This document shows, in pieces, positions 1 through 8,506 of a stretch of DNA of 32,581 nt (positions are counted from its first letter, which is position 1; every line of letters starts with the position of its first letter). The DNA is taken from NCBI GenBank assembly GCA_026393585.1, contig JAPKZV010000227.1:1-32581 (forward strand), given 5' to 3'. A model generated the notes under the pieces. That model was not told the origin of the DNA. It ran no database searches and saw only the letters and a list, made by a program, of their open reading frames with translations. The translations under genes were made by a program, and so were the position numbers. This DNA is from Actinomycetota bacterium (GTDB taxonomy: Bacteria > Actinomycetota > Acidimicrobiia > Acidimicrobiales > Ilumatobacteraceae).

Positions 1-548
<548 letters not shown>

Positions 549-842
549 TTACTTCGCCACAATGGCGAGAACATCACGGCTGGTGAGAATGAGGAGGTCG
601 TCTCCACCAAAGCTCACTTCAGTACCGCCGTACTTGCTGTACAAAACTGTGTCGCCGACTTTGATGTCGAGCGCTGTGTGCTTGCCCGCATCGTCGCTCC
701 AGCGGCCTGGGCCAACGGCGAGTACGGTGCCCTGCTGGGGCTTTTCTTTGGCTGTGTCGGGGATGACGAGACCCGAGGCAGTGGTCTGCTCGGCTTCGTT
801 TGGCTTCACGACAATTCGGTCGTCCAACGGCTTAAGGTTCAT
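549..842 (-). CDS. groES: GroES co-chaperonin (10 kDa)
   Basis: Heptameric lid of the GroEL chamber, 97 residues, the normal family length. The protein begins [20 protein letters not shown], and the mobile loop that docks on GroEL spans about residues 15-38. The ATG at 842 is preferred over an in-frame ATG at 887 because it matches the family N-terminus and has GGAGG at 851-855, 8 bases upstream. The extra 15 codons have no counterpart in the family. It is the first gene of the groESL unit. Confidence 0.97.
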   Translation of the reverse strand: MNLKPLDDRIVVKPNEAEQTTASGLVIPDTAKEKPQQGTVLAVGPGRWSDDAGKHTALDIKVGDTVLYSKYGGTEVSFGGDDLLILTSRDVLAIVAK

Positions 843-850
843 GTCGCAGG

Positions 851-855
851 CCTCC
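851..855 (-). promoter_or_regulatory. Ribosome binding site of groES
   Basis: The minus strand reads GGAGG, 8 bases before the ATG at 842. It settles the groES start against the longer in-frame alternative at 887. Confidence 0.8.
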
Positions 856-912
856 AATGGCGCTGATGTATATGGATAACGGTTCACTCTTTACGTACTT
901 GCGCCAGGGGCG

Positions 913-939
913 TTAGCACTCGCAAGGAGTGAGTGCCAA
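913..939 (-). promoter_or_regulatory. CIRCE operator 1 (HrcA binding site), near consensus
   Basis: TTAGCACTC, a 9-base spacer and GAGTGCCAA match the CIRCE consensus TTAGCACTC-N9-GAGTGCTAA with one mismatch. It covers the predicted transcription start and -10 edge of the groES promoter. This is the usual place for HrcA repression that is lifted by heat shock. Confidence 0.93.
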
Positions 940-968
940 TGATACGGCCAGTTTTGGTCGGTTAGCAA
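939..968 (-). promoter_or_regulatory. Predicted groESL promoter
   Basis: On the minus strand, TTGCTA (963-968) and TATCAT (939-944) are separated by 18 bases and resemble -35 and -10 boxes of a housekeeping sigma factor. The -35 box lies inside CIRCE 2 and the -10 box touches CIRCE 1, so HrcA at either site would block RNA polymerase. Prediction from sequence only. Confidence 0.55.
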
Positions 969-988
969 CCGCAACCCCCGAGTGCTAA
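962..988 (-). promoter_or_regulatory. CIRCE operator 2 (HrcA binding site), degenerate left arm
   Basis: TTAGCAACC, 9 bases and GAGTGCTAA: the right arm is perfect and the left arm has two mismatches to consensus. It starts 22 bases beyond the end of CIRCE 1 and overlaps the predicted -35 box. Paired CIRCE sites at groES are known from other actinobacteria. Confidence 0.82.
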
Positions 989-997
989 GCGATACCT

Positions 998-1052
998 AGG
1001 GTTCTCGGCGCGGTATGTCCCGTTATTCGGGACGTACCGCGCCGAGAACCCT
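998..1052. repeat. Dispersed 25-bp inverted repeat, copy 1
   Basis: Two 25-base arms (998-1022 and 1028-1052) flank a 5-base loop TTATT. The arm core reads GGGTTCTCGGCGCGGTA. The arms differ at one pair, which is G-U in plus-strand RNA and C-A in minus-strand RNA. The same element recurs at 31014-31068. It sits between maf and the groES operators; the maf stop codon lies in the loop, so the right arm is coding sequence. Neither side carries a T tract, so it is not a classical intrinsic terminator. It could be a U-less terminator, an mRNA 3'-end stabiliser or a REP-like mobile palindrome. Confidence 0.93.
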
Positions 1053-1601
1053 TAAAAGATGGGCGGTGGGGGCTAAAGGCAGCCCGATGACGGTCGACAT
1101 TGAGCCCTGGACCCGTTCCACGAGTACTCCCCCGAACCCCTGCATGCCATAGGCCCCGGCTTTCCCGAAAGACTCCCCCGTATCGAGATACCACTCCATG
1201 AGATGGGTAGAGATGGGCACCATGGTGACCCGAGCGGTGTCGATGATGGTGGTGCGCCCCTTTTCCGACAGGCAGGTGACGGCTGTATGCACTTGGTGAG
1301 TGCGGCCCGACAAGATGCTCAATGTGCGGCGCGCAGCTTCTCGATCGGCGGGTTGATCGTGCACCACGCCATCGAGCTCGACACAAGTGTCGGCACCAAG
1401 AAAGACAACACCGCCCGCGATGCCCAACTCATCTGCAATTTTTTGCACTTTTTCTTGAGAGAGGCGTTGCACATACTTTGTTGCAGGTTCATGCGCGTGT
1501 TGTGTCTCATCAATATTTGCTGGCATTACCTCAGGGAATATTCCGATGCGCTCTAACAACTCAAGTCGGCGCGGTGAACGCGAAGCAAGGACTACACGCA
1601 T
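1023..1601 (-). CDS. maf: Maf-family nucleotide pyrophosphatase
   Basis: Hydrolyses (modified) nucleoside triphosphates to monophosphates as a house-cleaning enzyme. 192 residues, the usual length. Visible motifs: ASRSPRR (residues 6-12), GADTCVELDG, LSGRTHQVHTAV, and AYGMQG with the Gln typical of the YhdE-like dTTP/UTP branch. The usual GKP after the GADT strand is DQP here, so a commonly conserved Lys is replaced by Gln; activity may be altered. The last nine residues (RVLGAVRPE) are encoded by the dispersed palindrome, and the stop falls in its loop. It starts 5 bases after the dusB stop and is the last gene of the rplM-maf unit. GC rises from about 44% near the start to about 60% over the last 400 bases. 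Confidence 0.93.
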   Translation of the reverse strand: MRVVLASRSPRRLELLERIGIFPEVMPANIDETQHAHEPATKYVQRLSQEKVQKIADELGIAGGVVFLGADTCVELDGVVHDQPADREAARRTLSILSGRTHQVHTAVTCLSEKGRTTIIDTARVTMVPISTHLMEWYLDTGESFGKAGAYGMQGFGGVLVERVQGSMSTVIGLPLAPTAHLLRVLGAVRPE

Positions 1602-1606
1602 ACTTC

Positions 1607-2749
1607 TTATCCGCCGCTGAGTTGCATCTCATTGTTGTCGTCGGGGACAACCATGTCATCGAGACTCTCGAGATACCCAGGTGGCAATGCAACTTTGATA
1701 GGCCCGTTGGTGTGACCTCGTGTAAAGCGTTCGCCACCTTCAACAATGGCAATATTTCGGTCAACGTCTGCGAAGAGTTCTTCTAACTCTTGAACGGTTG
1801 AACAATTCGATGCTCTTCTGCGAACTTCTCCGCCAACGGGGTAACCCGTGAGATACCAGCCGGCATGTTTACGGAATTCTTTCGCACCACGAATGTTTTC
1901 ACCAGGCAACGCAGTTGTGGCGTGCGCATCGAGCATGCGTGCATGTTGCAACATGACATCTACTACTTCACCTAATAGTGGGGTGGGTTGAGTGGAACGC
2001 CCTTCAAATACATCAACAAGATCACGAAACAACCATGGTCGCCCAAGACACCCACGACCAACCACCACGCCGTCACATCCTGTTTGTTCCATCATTTTCA
2101 CTGCATCGTGCGCATCCCAAATATCGCCGTTACCGAGAACCTGCAGGTCGGGAAAGTGTGACTTCAAAGTAGCAATAGCTGGCCAACGTGCTTGCCCTGC
2201 ATAATGCTGTTCGACAGTACGAGCATGCAAAGCAACCCACGCAACACCTTCTTCGCCAGCAATTTCTGCCGTATGCAAATACGTCAATAGGTCGTCGGTG
2301 ATTCCCATGCGGAATTTACAGGTGACCGGAATACCACCTTTTTTACCTTCACTTACTGCGGCACGAATGATGGCGCGCAATAAATTTTTCTTGAGTGGTA
2401 CTGCTGCTCCGCCACCCTTGCGCGTCACCTTGGCTGCAGGGCAACCAAAATTGAGGTCAATGTGGTCAACTGCATTGTTGGCAACAAGTTGCGAAACTGC
2501 ACGCCCCATAATTTCTGGGTCAGAGCCGTACAGTTGCACACTGCGCAGATCTTCATCGGGGCTAAAGGTAATGAGACGCTGTGATTTAGGACTGAAACGC
2601 ACTAAGCCAGTAGCCATCACCATTTCATTCACGTATACAAGCCCTGGCCCAAATTGCCGGCACAACGAACGAAATGGAGCATTAGTAACGCCCGCCATTG
2701 GAGCTAAGACCACGGGTGTTTGAAGTGTGTGCGAACCAAGTTTCAACAT
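1607..2749 (-). CDS. dusB: tRNA-dihydrouridine synthase (Dus family)
   Basis: FMN- and NADPH-dependent enzyme that reduces uridines in the tRNA D-loop; 380 residues. The TIM barrel opens with VVLAPMAGVTNAPFR (about residues 13-27). The catalytic Cys is at 103 in LNFGCPAAKV, followed by a GGGAA stretch. CKFRMG, LHARTVEQHYAG and GNGDIWD are the flavin- and tRNA-contacting loops. An acidic tail of about 50 residues follows the helical domain. Start ATG at 2749 gives MLKLGSHTLQTPVVLAPM, 10 bases after the tsaD stop. Longer in-frame starts would overlap tsaD by more than 100 bases and add sequence unlike the family. The dusB symbol is by family resemblance; dusA/dusC-type function is less likely. 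Confidence 0.92.
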   Translation of the reverse strand: MLKLGSHTLQTPVVLAPMAGVTNAPFRSLCRQFGPGLVYVNEMVMATGLVRFSPKSQRLITFSPDEDLRSVQLYGSDPEIMGRAVSQLVANNAVDHIDLNFGCPAAKVTRKGGGAAVPLKKNLLRAIIRAAVSEGKKGGIPVTCKFRMGITDDLLTYLHTAEIAGEEGVAWVALHARTVEQHYAGQARWPAIATLKSHFPDLQVLGNGDIWDAHDAVKMMEQTGCDGVVVGRGCLGRPWLFRDLVDVFEGRSTQPTPLLGEVVDVMLQHARMLDAHATTALPGENIRGAKEFRKHAGWYLTGYPVGGEVRRRASNCSTVQELEELFADVDRNIAIVEGGERFTRGHTNGPIKVALPPGYLESLDDMVVPDDNNEMQLSGG

Positions 2750-2759
2750 GAGGTTGTTT

Positions 2760-3803
2760 TCACTTTCTCCCCGCGCGGTTACCACGCACGGTGGAACCGG
2801 TAAGCGAGAGATGCGGAATAGCGCCAACATCGAGCCCCGATGGCCCATGATCGCGAAGTCGATACCAACCAGCTGATGCAATCATTGCTGCGTTGTCGGT
2901 ACACATTGCCTTGCTCGGCAAAGCAACATGAAAGCCCGCCGCACTGCCTACTCGCTGCATTTCGCTGCGCAAGAGTGAGTTTGCAGCAACTCCTCCACCG
3001 AGCACAATGCTTTTCGCATCAACTTGTTGCGCTGCTCTCAATGTCTTTGCCACGAGAACATCAACCACTGCGCATTGAAACGAAGCGGCAACGTCATGGG
3101 AAGCGACACCAGGATTTTTGCGGACATAGTTAATGACCGAGGTCTTCAGACCACTGAAAGAAAAATCGAGCCCGTCGTGCAACATTGCTCTCGGAAATTC
3201 AATACTCTGCGGGTTGCCCTGTTGTGCCGCAGCATCGATAGCCGGGCCACCCGGGTAACCGATATCGAGGAAACGAGCGATTTTGTCGAATGCTTCACCT
3301 GCAGCGTCGTCGATTGTTGCCCCCAATAACGAATACTCACCAGGAGCAGTCATGTGAATGAGCAAGGTGTTGCCACCCGATACCAAAAGCACCACCGCAG
3401 GGAATGGCAGCTGTGGTTCTTCAAGAAGCGCTGCGTAGAGATGTGCTTCAAGATGATTCACGCCAATAAAGGGAACATCTAACCCGTAAGCCATTGCCTT
3501 GCCCGCAGAAACACCTACGAGGAGTGCACCAATGAGCCCAGGTCCGATGGTGGTGGCGACTGCATTAATGCGCTCCGCACCAATGCCCGCAAGTTGAATT
3601 GCCTCGTTAATGACAGGTTGGATGAGTTCAAGATGTGCACGGCTTGCAACCTCAGGAACTACTCCACCAAATTTTGCATGGATATCAATTTGGCTAGAAA
3701 CAACCGAGGAGAGAACATCGTTTCCTCCCATCACAATTGCAGCAGCAGTTTCATCGCAGCTGCTTTCAATACCTAGCACGACAGTTGAGTTATCGATGTG
3801 CAT
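2760..3803 (-). CDS. tsaD: tRNA threonylcarbamoyladenosine synthase subunit TsaD (Kae1/YgjD)
   Basis: Transfers the threonylcarbamoyl group to A37 of ANN-decoding tRNAs, acting with TsaB and TsaE. 347 residues. GIESSCDETAAA (residues 11-22) begins the ASKHA fold, the metal-binding HLEAH is at 117-121, and SFSGLKTSV and GGGVAAN lie in the C-terminal half. Start ATG at 3803 is chosen because it places the family N-terminus correctly and overlaps the rimI end by only 14 bases; an upstream ATG at 3848 adds unrelated residues. It sits with tsaE, tsaB and rimI in the normal actinobacterial order. Confidence 0.96.
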   Translation of the reverse strand: MHIDNSTVVLGIESSCDETAAAIVMGGNDVLSSVVSSQIDIHAKFGGVVPEVASRAHLELIQPVINEAIQLAGIGAERINAVATTIGPGLIGALLVGVSAGKAMAYGLDVPFIGVNHLEAHLYAALLEEPQLPFPAVVLLVSGGNTLLIHMTAPGEYSLLGATIDDAAGEAFDKIARFLDIGYPGGPAIDAAAQQGNPQSIEFPRAMLHDGLDFSFSGLKTSVINYVRKNPGVASHDVAASFQCAVVDVLVAKTLRAAQQVDAKSIVLGGGVAANSLLRSEMQRVGSAAGFHVALPSKAMCTDNAAMIASAGWYRLRDHGPSGLDVGAIPHLSLTGSTVRGNRAGRK

Positions 3804-4329
3804 TGGCGCGTTCCATTTCAATTTCGCGCAATCGCGCACCATATTCAAAACTGCTCACTTCATGGCACCACATCACCATGGCATCTTCAACATTTTCGTA
3901 ATACTTCTTGCGCACCCCTGCCGGCACAAAGCCAAAACGCCGATACAGCTCTTGAGCCGGAGTGTTACTCATGCGCACTTCTAGCGTGAGTGCTTGGCAT
4001 TCACGTTCACGGGCTTTCCAAGCAAGTTCCAATAAAAGATCTGTGGCAATGCCGCGCCGTTGCCACTCAGGGTGAACGGCAATGTTGGTGACATGAGCAT
4101 CATCGGGGGTGAACAACAAACCGCCGTACCCCACTACCTCTTCACCAATTTGACCAACGATGTAGAAGCGCTGCTCTCTACGCACTAATTCAATTTCGGC
4201 ATGAAACACTCCGAGCGTCCATGGTCGGGGATACACCACTTCTTCAATTGGCATAATTGCCTTCAAGTGCTTACGGCGCATCGGGATGATGTCGAGTACA
4301 GGCGTGCGCAGTTCATCTGGCTTTCTCAT
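3790..4329 (-). CDS. rimI: RimI-like GNAT N-acetyltransferase
   Basis: GNAT-fold acetyltransferase, 179 residues, named after the enzyme that acetylates the N-terminus of ribosomal protein S18; actinobacterial RimI may have wider targets. The acetyl-CoA loop reads HPEWQRRGIATDLL, preceded by the strand VTNIAV and followed by LEVRMSNTPAQELYRRFGF, all hallmark segments. ATG at 4329 has GGTGAG shortly upstream and lies 5 bases after the tsaB stop. An in-frame start at 4350 would overlap tsaB. The gene is embedded between tsaB and tsaD, as in many actinobacteria. The tail after about residue 150 is longer than in E. coli RimI. Confidence 0.9.
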   Translation of the reverse strand: MRKPDELRTPVLDIIPMRRKHLKAIMPIEEVVYPRPWTLGVFHAEIELVRREQRFYIVGQIGEEVVGYGGLLFTPDDAHVTNIAVHPEWQRRGIATDLLLELAWKARERECQALTLEVRMSNTPAQELYRRFGFVPAGVRKKYYENVEDAMVMWCHEVSSFEYGARLREIEMERANAHR

Positions 4330-4334
4330 GATGC

Positions 4335-5078
4335 TCACCGCGTTAACCACTGAATTTCCGCATCGGGGGCCCGCAGGTAAATGGGGGCAATAGGGCTTCC
4401 CTCTAAACGGCCAGCTGCATATTTCTTGGCCGCAAGCGAAACCAAAGTGGACGCGTGAGGAAGATGCGCATTGAACGCAAAATGACGCACTCCACTGCGC
4501 TCTCCAAGAAGTGCAAGGTCGGGAATTTCAATGAGCGAATCGATGTATTTCACTGCACCAGTTCCGAGCACTACTGACCTTTGTGATCTGTCGAGGAGAT
4601 CTTCAATGAGTTCTTCGACCTCTCCAACACGCGGCTCTCGTATTTCTTCTAATGCCCCACCTGAGGAGTGATCTATACGATGCATCGACCAATACACCTG
4701 GTTGCGTCGAGCATCAAGAATTGGCACAATAATTTCTGCATCATCTAATTCTTGTAACGCAACACGCTCAACACCATGAGCAAGCACTTGCAAACTGTCT
4801 AATCCGATGAGTGGAAGCTCTGCAATGTCTGACAATGTCGAGGCTGTAGTAATTCCGACTCGCATCCCAGTGAAAAGTCCTGGCCCTAGATCTACCGCAA
4901 TGGCACTTATCTCATGAATGCTGATGCCGATATTTCGTAAGAGAAGTTCAATTGCAGGAATGAGTGACTCCACATGGCGCCGATCGCTCGCCAGTTGAAA
5001 ACTTGCAGAGATGCTTTCGTCATCTCCAACGGCAACACTCACTTGTTCGCTCGATGTATCGATACCTAGAATTTTCAT
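4335..5078 (-). CDS. tsaB: tRNA threonylcarbamoyladenosine complex subunit TsaB (YeaZ)
   Basis: Inactive ASKHA-fold partner that dimerises with TsaD in t6A synthesis. 247 residues. The N-terminus ILGIDTSSEQVSVAVG and the later DLGPGLFTGMRVGI match the family; as expected for TsaB, the HxExH metal site of TsaD is absent. Its ATG overlaps the tsaE stop in an ATGA arrangement (4 bases), so translation is probably coupled. Confidence 0.94.
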   Translation of the reverse strand: MKILGIDTSSEQVSVAVGDDESISASFQLASDRRHVESLIPAIELLLRNIGISIHEISAIAVDLGPGLFTGMRVGITTASTLSDIAELPLIGLDSLQVLAHGVERVALQELDDAEIIVPILDARRNQVYWSMHRIDHSSGGALEEIREPRVGEVEELIEDLLDRSQRSVVLGTGAVKYIDSLIEIPDLALLGERSGVRHFAFNAHLPHASTLVSLAAKKYAAGRLEGSPIAPIYLRAPDAEIQWLTR

Positions 5079-5575
5079 AGGTCATCCCACTCTGCATCGG
5101 TACTTGCGTACATCTTGGTAGCAGCTACCAAGCGTGGCCAGCGAAGTTCCCAACGCTTTCCCACAGCACGTACAGAAATATCGCGTGATTCATCTTCTTC
5201 GCCAAGTGAAATACGTATTTCAAGATGCTCACCAATGATGTCATCTCCGACATCGCCCCATTCAATGAGAACGATGCCACCTTGTTGAGAGAACTCTTCA
5301 AGTGCAAGATCGGCGATTTCATCTGTATTTTTTAGGCGGTAGAGGTCGGCGTGGTACACCGTTGCATCGTTGCCCGCATATGAATGCACCAAGTTGAACG
5401 TTGGCGAAGTAACTGGGTCGGTTACTCCCAGTGCTGTACAAATTCCTTGTGCGAGCAGCGTTTTTCCTGCTCCCATTTCACCTGCAAGTACCACGGTGTC
5501 GCCAAGGCGCAAATAGGAAGCAACTACTGCAGCAATTTCGCGCGTCACAATGGGAGAAGGTGCAAATAAATTCAT
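5075..5575 (-). CDS. tsaE: tRNA threonylcarbamoyladenosine ATPase subunit TsaE (YjeE)
   Basis: P-loop ATPase that resets the TsaBD complex during t6A synthesis. 166 residues. Walker A GEMGAGKT is at 32-39, followed by DPVTSPTFNLVHSY and VYHADLYRL, then the IVLIEWGD strand with the conserved Glu-Trp. The ATG at 5575 lies 18 bases after the alr stop. It is the first of the tsaE-tsaB-rimI-tsaD set. Confidence 0.95.
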   Translation of the reverse strand: MNLFAPSPIVTREIAAVVASYLRLGDTVVLAGEMGAGKTLLAQGICTALGVTDPVTSPTFNLVHSYAGNDATVYHADLYRLKNTDEIADLALEEFSQQGGIVLIEWGDVGDDIIGEHLEIRISLGEEDESRDISVRAVGKRWELRWPRLVAATKMYASTDAEWDDL

Positions 5576-5593
5576 AAAAAGATGTAACCGATG

Positions 5594-6745
5594 CTAGTGA
5601 GGCACTTCGACATATTGGCGTTCAATGCGAGCACCAATGCCACAAGTAACTTCATAAGCAATGGTGCCCAATGCATCGGCCCATTCGGCAGCGCTAATGA
5701 CTTCAGATCCTTGTTTGCCAATGAGGACCACTTCGTCGCCTACTTCCACTGGGCAGTTCCCTACTGGGCCACAATTCACCATGAGTTGGTCCATGGTGAT
5801 GACCCCCATGATAGGAAAACGTTTTCCACCAATGAGCACCTCTCCGCCTGCACTCCACAACCTACGCGGCACTCCATCGGCGTATCCCAAGGGGACGGTG
5901 GCAATAACGCATTCCTCTGTGGTGATTGCCCGGTGTCCGTATGACACACCTTGGCCAGGCTGCACCACATGAACATGTGACACTCGGGCCTTTAGCGACA
6001 TCACTGGTTCTAACTCAGTGCAGTTGTCGCTGAGCTGAGGGCCAGGGCTCATGCCATAACTGGAAATTCCTACACGGACCAATGATCGTCTTTCGTGTGG
6101 GAGGGTGATTGCCGCCGCGGAGTTGCAACTATGGATTTTTAGGCTGTCGGTAAGATTGCCCATCTGGCGCAGAGACTCTGTGAATAAACGACTTTGTTCA
6201 TTGTTTGCCGGATGCTCTGGCTCATCGGCATTAGCAAAGTGTGTGTAGATTCCTTCCAACACAATGAGCGGAGAAAGTTTTTGCACATGGTGTACAAGTT
6301 CCATCAGCAACTGTGGTGCAACTCCAACACGATTCATTCCGGTATCAACTTTGATGTGCACGGGAACTTGCGATACTCCCAATGCGGTTGCACATTTCGC
6401 CAACTCGTTGACGTAGTCAATGGAATACACGGTATGCGTTGCCGATTGTTGCAACAGGGCAGATAATGATTCGTAAGGTTGTTGACTCAACACAAGTATT
6501 GGTCCCTGCACGCCAGCATTTCTCAGCTCTACAACTTCGCCAGCTAATGCAACACACAAACCCGAGGCGCCTGCATGAAGCGCAGATTTTGCAATGACCA
6601 CTGCACCGTGTCCGTAAGCGTTTGCTTTCACTACAGCCCACACTGCAGCCGGCGCTACAAGAGATTTCAAATACTCAATGTTGTGTGCATAAGCAGTGAG
6701 GTTTACTTCGGCCCATGCCCAGCGCTCTACATTTACTTCACTCAT
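5594..6745 (-). CDS. alr: Alanine racemase
   Basis: PLP enzyme that supplies D-alanine for peptidoglycan. 383 residues. The PLP lysine is K40 in AVVKANAYGHG. The second catalytic base, the Tyr of the VSYGH segment in the C-terminal domain, is present, with GYADGVPR and MGVITMDQLMV further on. Start ATG at 6745 overlaps the end of nnr by 8 bases; an upstream ATG at 6784 would add 13 residues unlike the family. With glmM and glmS upstream, the unit carries several steps of wall precursor supply. Confidence 0.96.
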   Translation of the reverse strand: MSEVNVERWAWAEVNLTAYAHNIEYLKSLVAPAAVWAVVKANAYGHGAVVIAKSALHAGASGLCVALAGEVVELRNAGVQGPILVLSQQPYESLSALLQQSATHTVYSIDYVNELAKCATALGVSQVPVHIKVDTGMNRVGVAPQLLMELVHHVQKLSPLIVLEGIYTHFANADEPEHPANNEQSRLFTESLRQMGNLTDSLKIHSCNSAAAITLPHERRSLVRVGISSYGMSPGPQLSDNCTELEPVMSLKARVSHVHVVQPGQGVSYGHRAITTEECVIATVPLGYADGVPRRLWSAGGEVLIGGKRFPIMGVITMDQLMVNCGPVGNCPVEVGDEVVLIGKQGSEVISAAEWADALGTIAYEVTCGIGARIERQYVEVPH

Positions 6746-8120
6746 TGCCACCAACTTGAATTTCTCGAACAATATCTGATGCAACTACACCACATTGAGG
6801 AAGCCGCTCTAAGGCATTTCCATGGATAAATGCCCCAGCAGCAGCAGCGTGGAAGGCATCTAGCCCCACAGCGAGTAGCGCTGCAATGACCCCAGTTAAC
6901 ACGTCGCCCGACCCTGCTGTTGCCAGACGCGCATCTCCGTTTGTGATGCAAAGTACGTTTCCACCCGGTTCTGCCACCACCGTCGTGGAACCCTTCAACA
7001 GAACCACTGCCTGCAAGGCTGCTGCAGCCTTACGCGTGTCTGCAATGCGATCTGCACTTGGGCGCTCACCTGTGAGAGTACTGAATTCGCCATCGTGGGG
7101 TGTCAGTACCGTTTCTGCGGTGCGCTGCGCAAAAAAGTTTGCCATATTTCGCCGTTGGCCATCACGCGAAGAAGCAAGTATCTGTAAACCATCTCCGTCA
7201 ATCACTAAGGGCACAGGACAACGCGATACAAATTGGAAGACTTCTTCCACCAGTTCATCACCACGACCCATTCCTGGGCCAATGAGCGCAGAAGCAAAGC
7301 GTTCAATATCGGACAAGCACTGGTCGGCCCAATGGGTTTCCGAAACCGACCGGTACACCACTTCGAGCGGAGCAATGATTTCTGGTGTACCGCCAATAGA
7401 TGACAAGTGCACGATGCCAGCACCAGCTCTATACGCAGCAGCGCAACTCAGCTGAGCAGCGCCCATCATTGTCTTGCTCCCCGCAATTGCACGTACTCCC
7501 GATTTCCATTTGTGAGTTGTTGGAGCACGTGGCGGAACCCATTGTTCAACATCGTTGCGTGTCACCACGTTGATTGTGTTCTCATCTACTTGCACACCTA
7601 GGTGCACTGGTAGATCTAAAGACACAACGGTGATCTGACCTGCATAGGTTCGCCCCGGTTGCAAAACAACTCCCGGCTTTAAACCACCAAATGTGATGGT
7701 CTCGTTTGCTCGAAGTGGGACACCACGACATTCGCCTGTTGTTGCATCAATCCCGCTGGGAATATCAACTGCAAGCACGGGAGCATTGGGTGTTGGCGCA
7801 ACAAAATCGCTACGCAGTCCTGTTCCATAAACAGCATCAATCACTAAATCACATTCTGGAAGTTGTGTGGGCATCTCACTTGATGAGAACACCGACACCT
7901 TTACTCCTCGAGCTCGGAGAAAATCGCTAGCTACTCGCCCATCTTCACCGTTGTTGCCTTTGCCCGCAAGCACAATGACGTGTTTACCGTACGACCCACC
8001 CAACATCCGCAATGCTGTTTGCGCAACCGCATAACCAGCTCTACGAATGAGCACCCCAACATCTACCCCGCTGTGAGCATCGATGCAACGCATCTGCTCT
8101 GGGGTATACACGGCCTCCAT
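6738..8120 (-). CDS. nnr: Bifunctional NAD(P)H-hydrate repair enzyme (epimerase plus ADP-dependent dehydratase)
   Basis: Repairs hydrated NAD(P)H: the N-terminal YjeF_N domain epimerises R/S hydrates and the C-terminal ribokinase-like domain dehydrates the S form. 460 residues, the usual length of the fusion. Epimerase motifs: GKGNNGEDGR (usually GNNGGDG, so one Gly is Glu here), DAVYGTGL and AVDIPSGIDATTG. Dehydratase motifs: LIGPGMG, VLTPHDGEFSTLTGE, LLKGSTTVV and the catalytic-Asp loop AGSGDVLTG near the end. ATG at 8120 (MEAVYTPEQM) is preferred; the in-frame ATG at 8201 would overlap acpS by about 60 bases. Placement between acpS and alr is usual in actinobacteria. Confidence 0.94.
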   Translation of the reverse strand: MEAVYTPEQMRCIDAHSGVDVGVLIRRAGYAVAQTALRMLGGSYGKHVIVLAGKGNNGEDGRVASDFLRARGVKVSVFSSSEMPTQLPECDLVIDAVYGTGLRSDFVAPTPNAPVLAVDIPSGIDATTGECRGVPLRANETITFGGLKPGVVLQPGRTYAGQITVVSLDLPVHLGVQVDENTINVVTRNDVEQWVPPRAPTTHKWKSGVRAIAGSKTMMGAAQLSCAAAYRAGAGIVHLSSIGGTPEIIAPLEVVYRSVSETHWADQCLSDIERFASALIGPGMGRGDELVEEVFQFVSRCPVPLVIDGDGLQILASSRDGQRRNMANFFAQRTAETVLTPHDGEFSTLTGERPSADRIADTRKAAAALQAVVLLKGSTTVVAEPGGNVLCITNGDARLATAGSGDVLTGVIAALLAVGLDAFHAAAAGAFIHGNALERLPQCGVVASDIVREIQVGGNE

Positions 8121-8140
8121 GGCTTTAGCGTACGGCGTGA

Positions 8141-8506
8141 TTAGGAAGCGGCAACAACTGCCACTGCAACAATGTGTGTATGGCTGAGAGATACCCGCCA
8201 CTGCGTAATACCAAGTTGGTCAGCTAGTTCTTGAGCACGACCAGAAACAATGAGTTCAGGAGCGCCCGAAGCGGCTTTACGCAAAGAAACATCATGAAAG
8301 TCAAATGCCCCCAAGCCCACACCGAGTGCTTTCATAGTTGCCTCACGCACTGCGAATCGTGCCGCTAACGCTGCAGTTGCATCTTTTCGAGTGTCGGCAA
8401 GTTCAAGCTCTGCACTGGTAAATACTCGAGTCTTGAGCGATGGAGTACGGCTCAATACGTCGCGAAAGCGTTCAATATCTACAGCATCTACCCCAAGCCC
8501 AATCAT
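8141..8506 (-). CDS. acpS: Holo-[acyl-carrier-protein] synthase
   Basis: Transfers 4'-phosphopantetheine from CoA to acyl carrier protein. 121 residues. MIGLGVDAVDIERF carries the Mg-binding Asp (residue 7). The second signature reads ARFAVREATMKALG, in which the usual Lys before Glu-Ala is Arg; the Glu that binds metal is present. ATG at 8506 overlaps the stop of the preceding glmS half by four bases (ATGA), which makes it a better start than the in-frame ATG at 8524. Confidence 0.94.
   Translation of the reverse strand: MIGLGVDAVDIERFRDVLSRTPSLKTRVFTSAELELADTRKDATAALAARFAVREATMKALGVGLGAFDFHDVSLRKAASGAPELIVSGRAQELADQLGITQWRVSLSHTHIVAVAVVAAS

Noticed and set aside
842-887. Longer groES start giving 15 extra residues
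   Set aside because: The extra sequence is unlike any GroES, and GGAGG is correctly placed only for the ATG at 842.
998-1052. Reading the dispersed palindrome as an ordinary intrinsic terminator
   Set aside because: No T tract follows on either strand at this copy, and only TTCTT at copy 2; a U-less or other role is more fitting.
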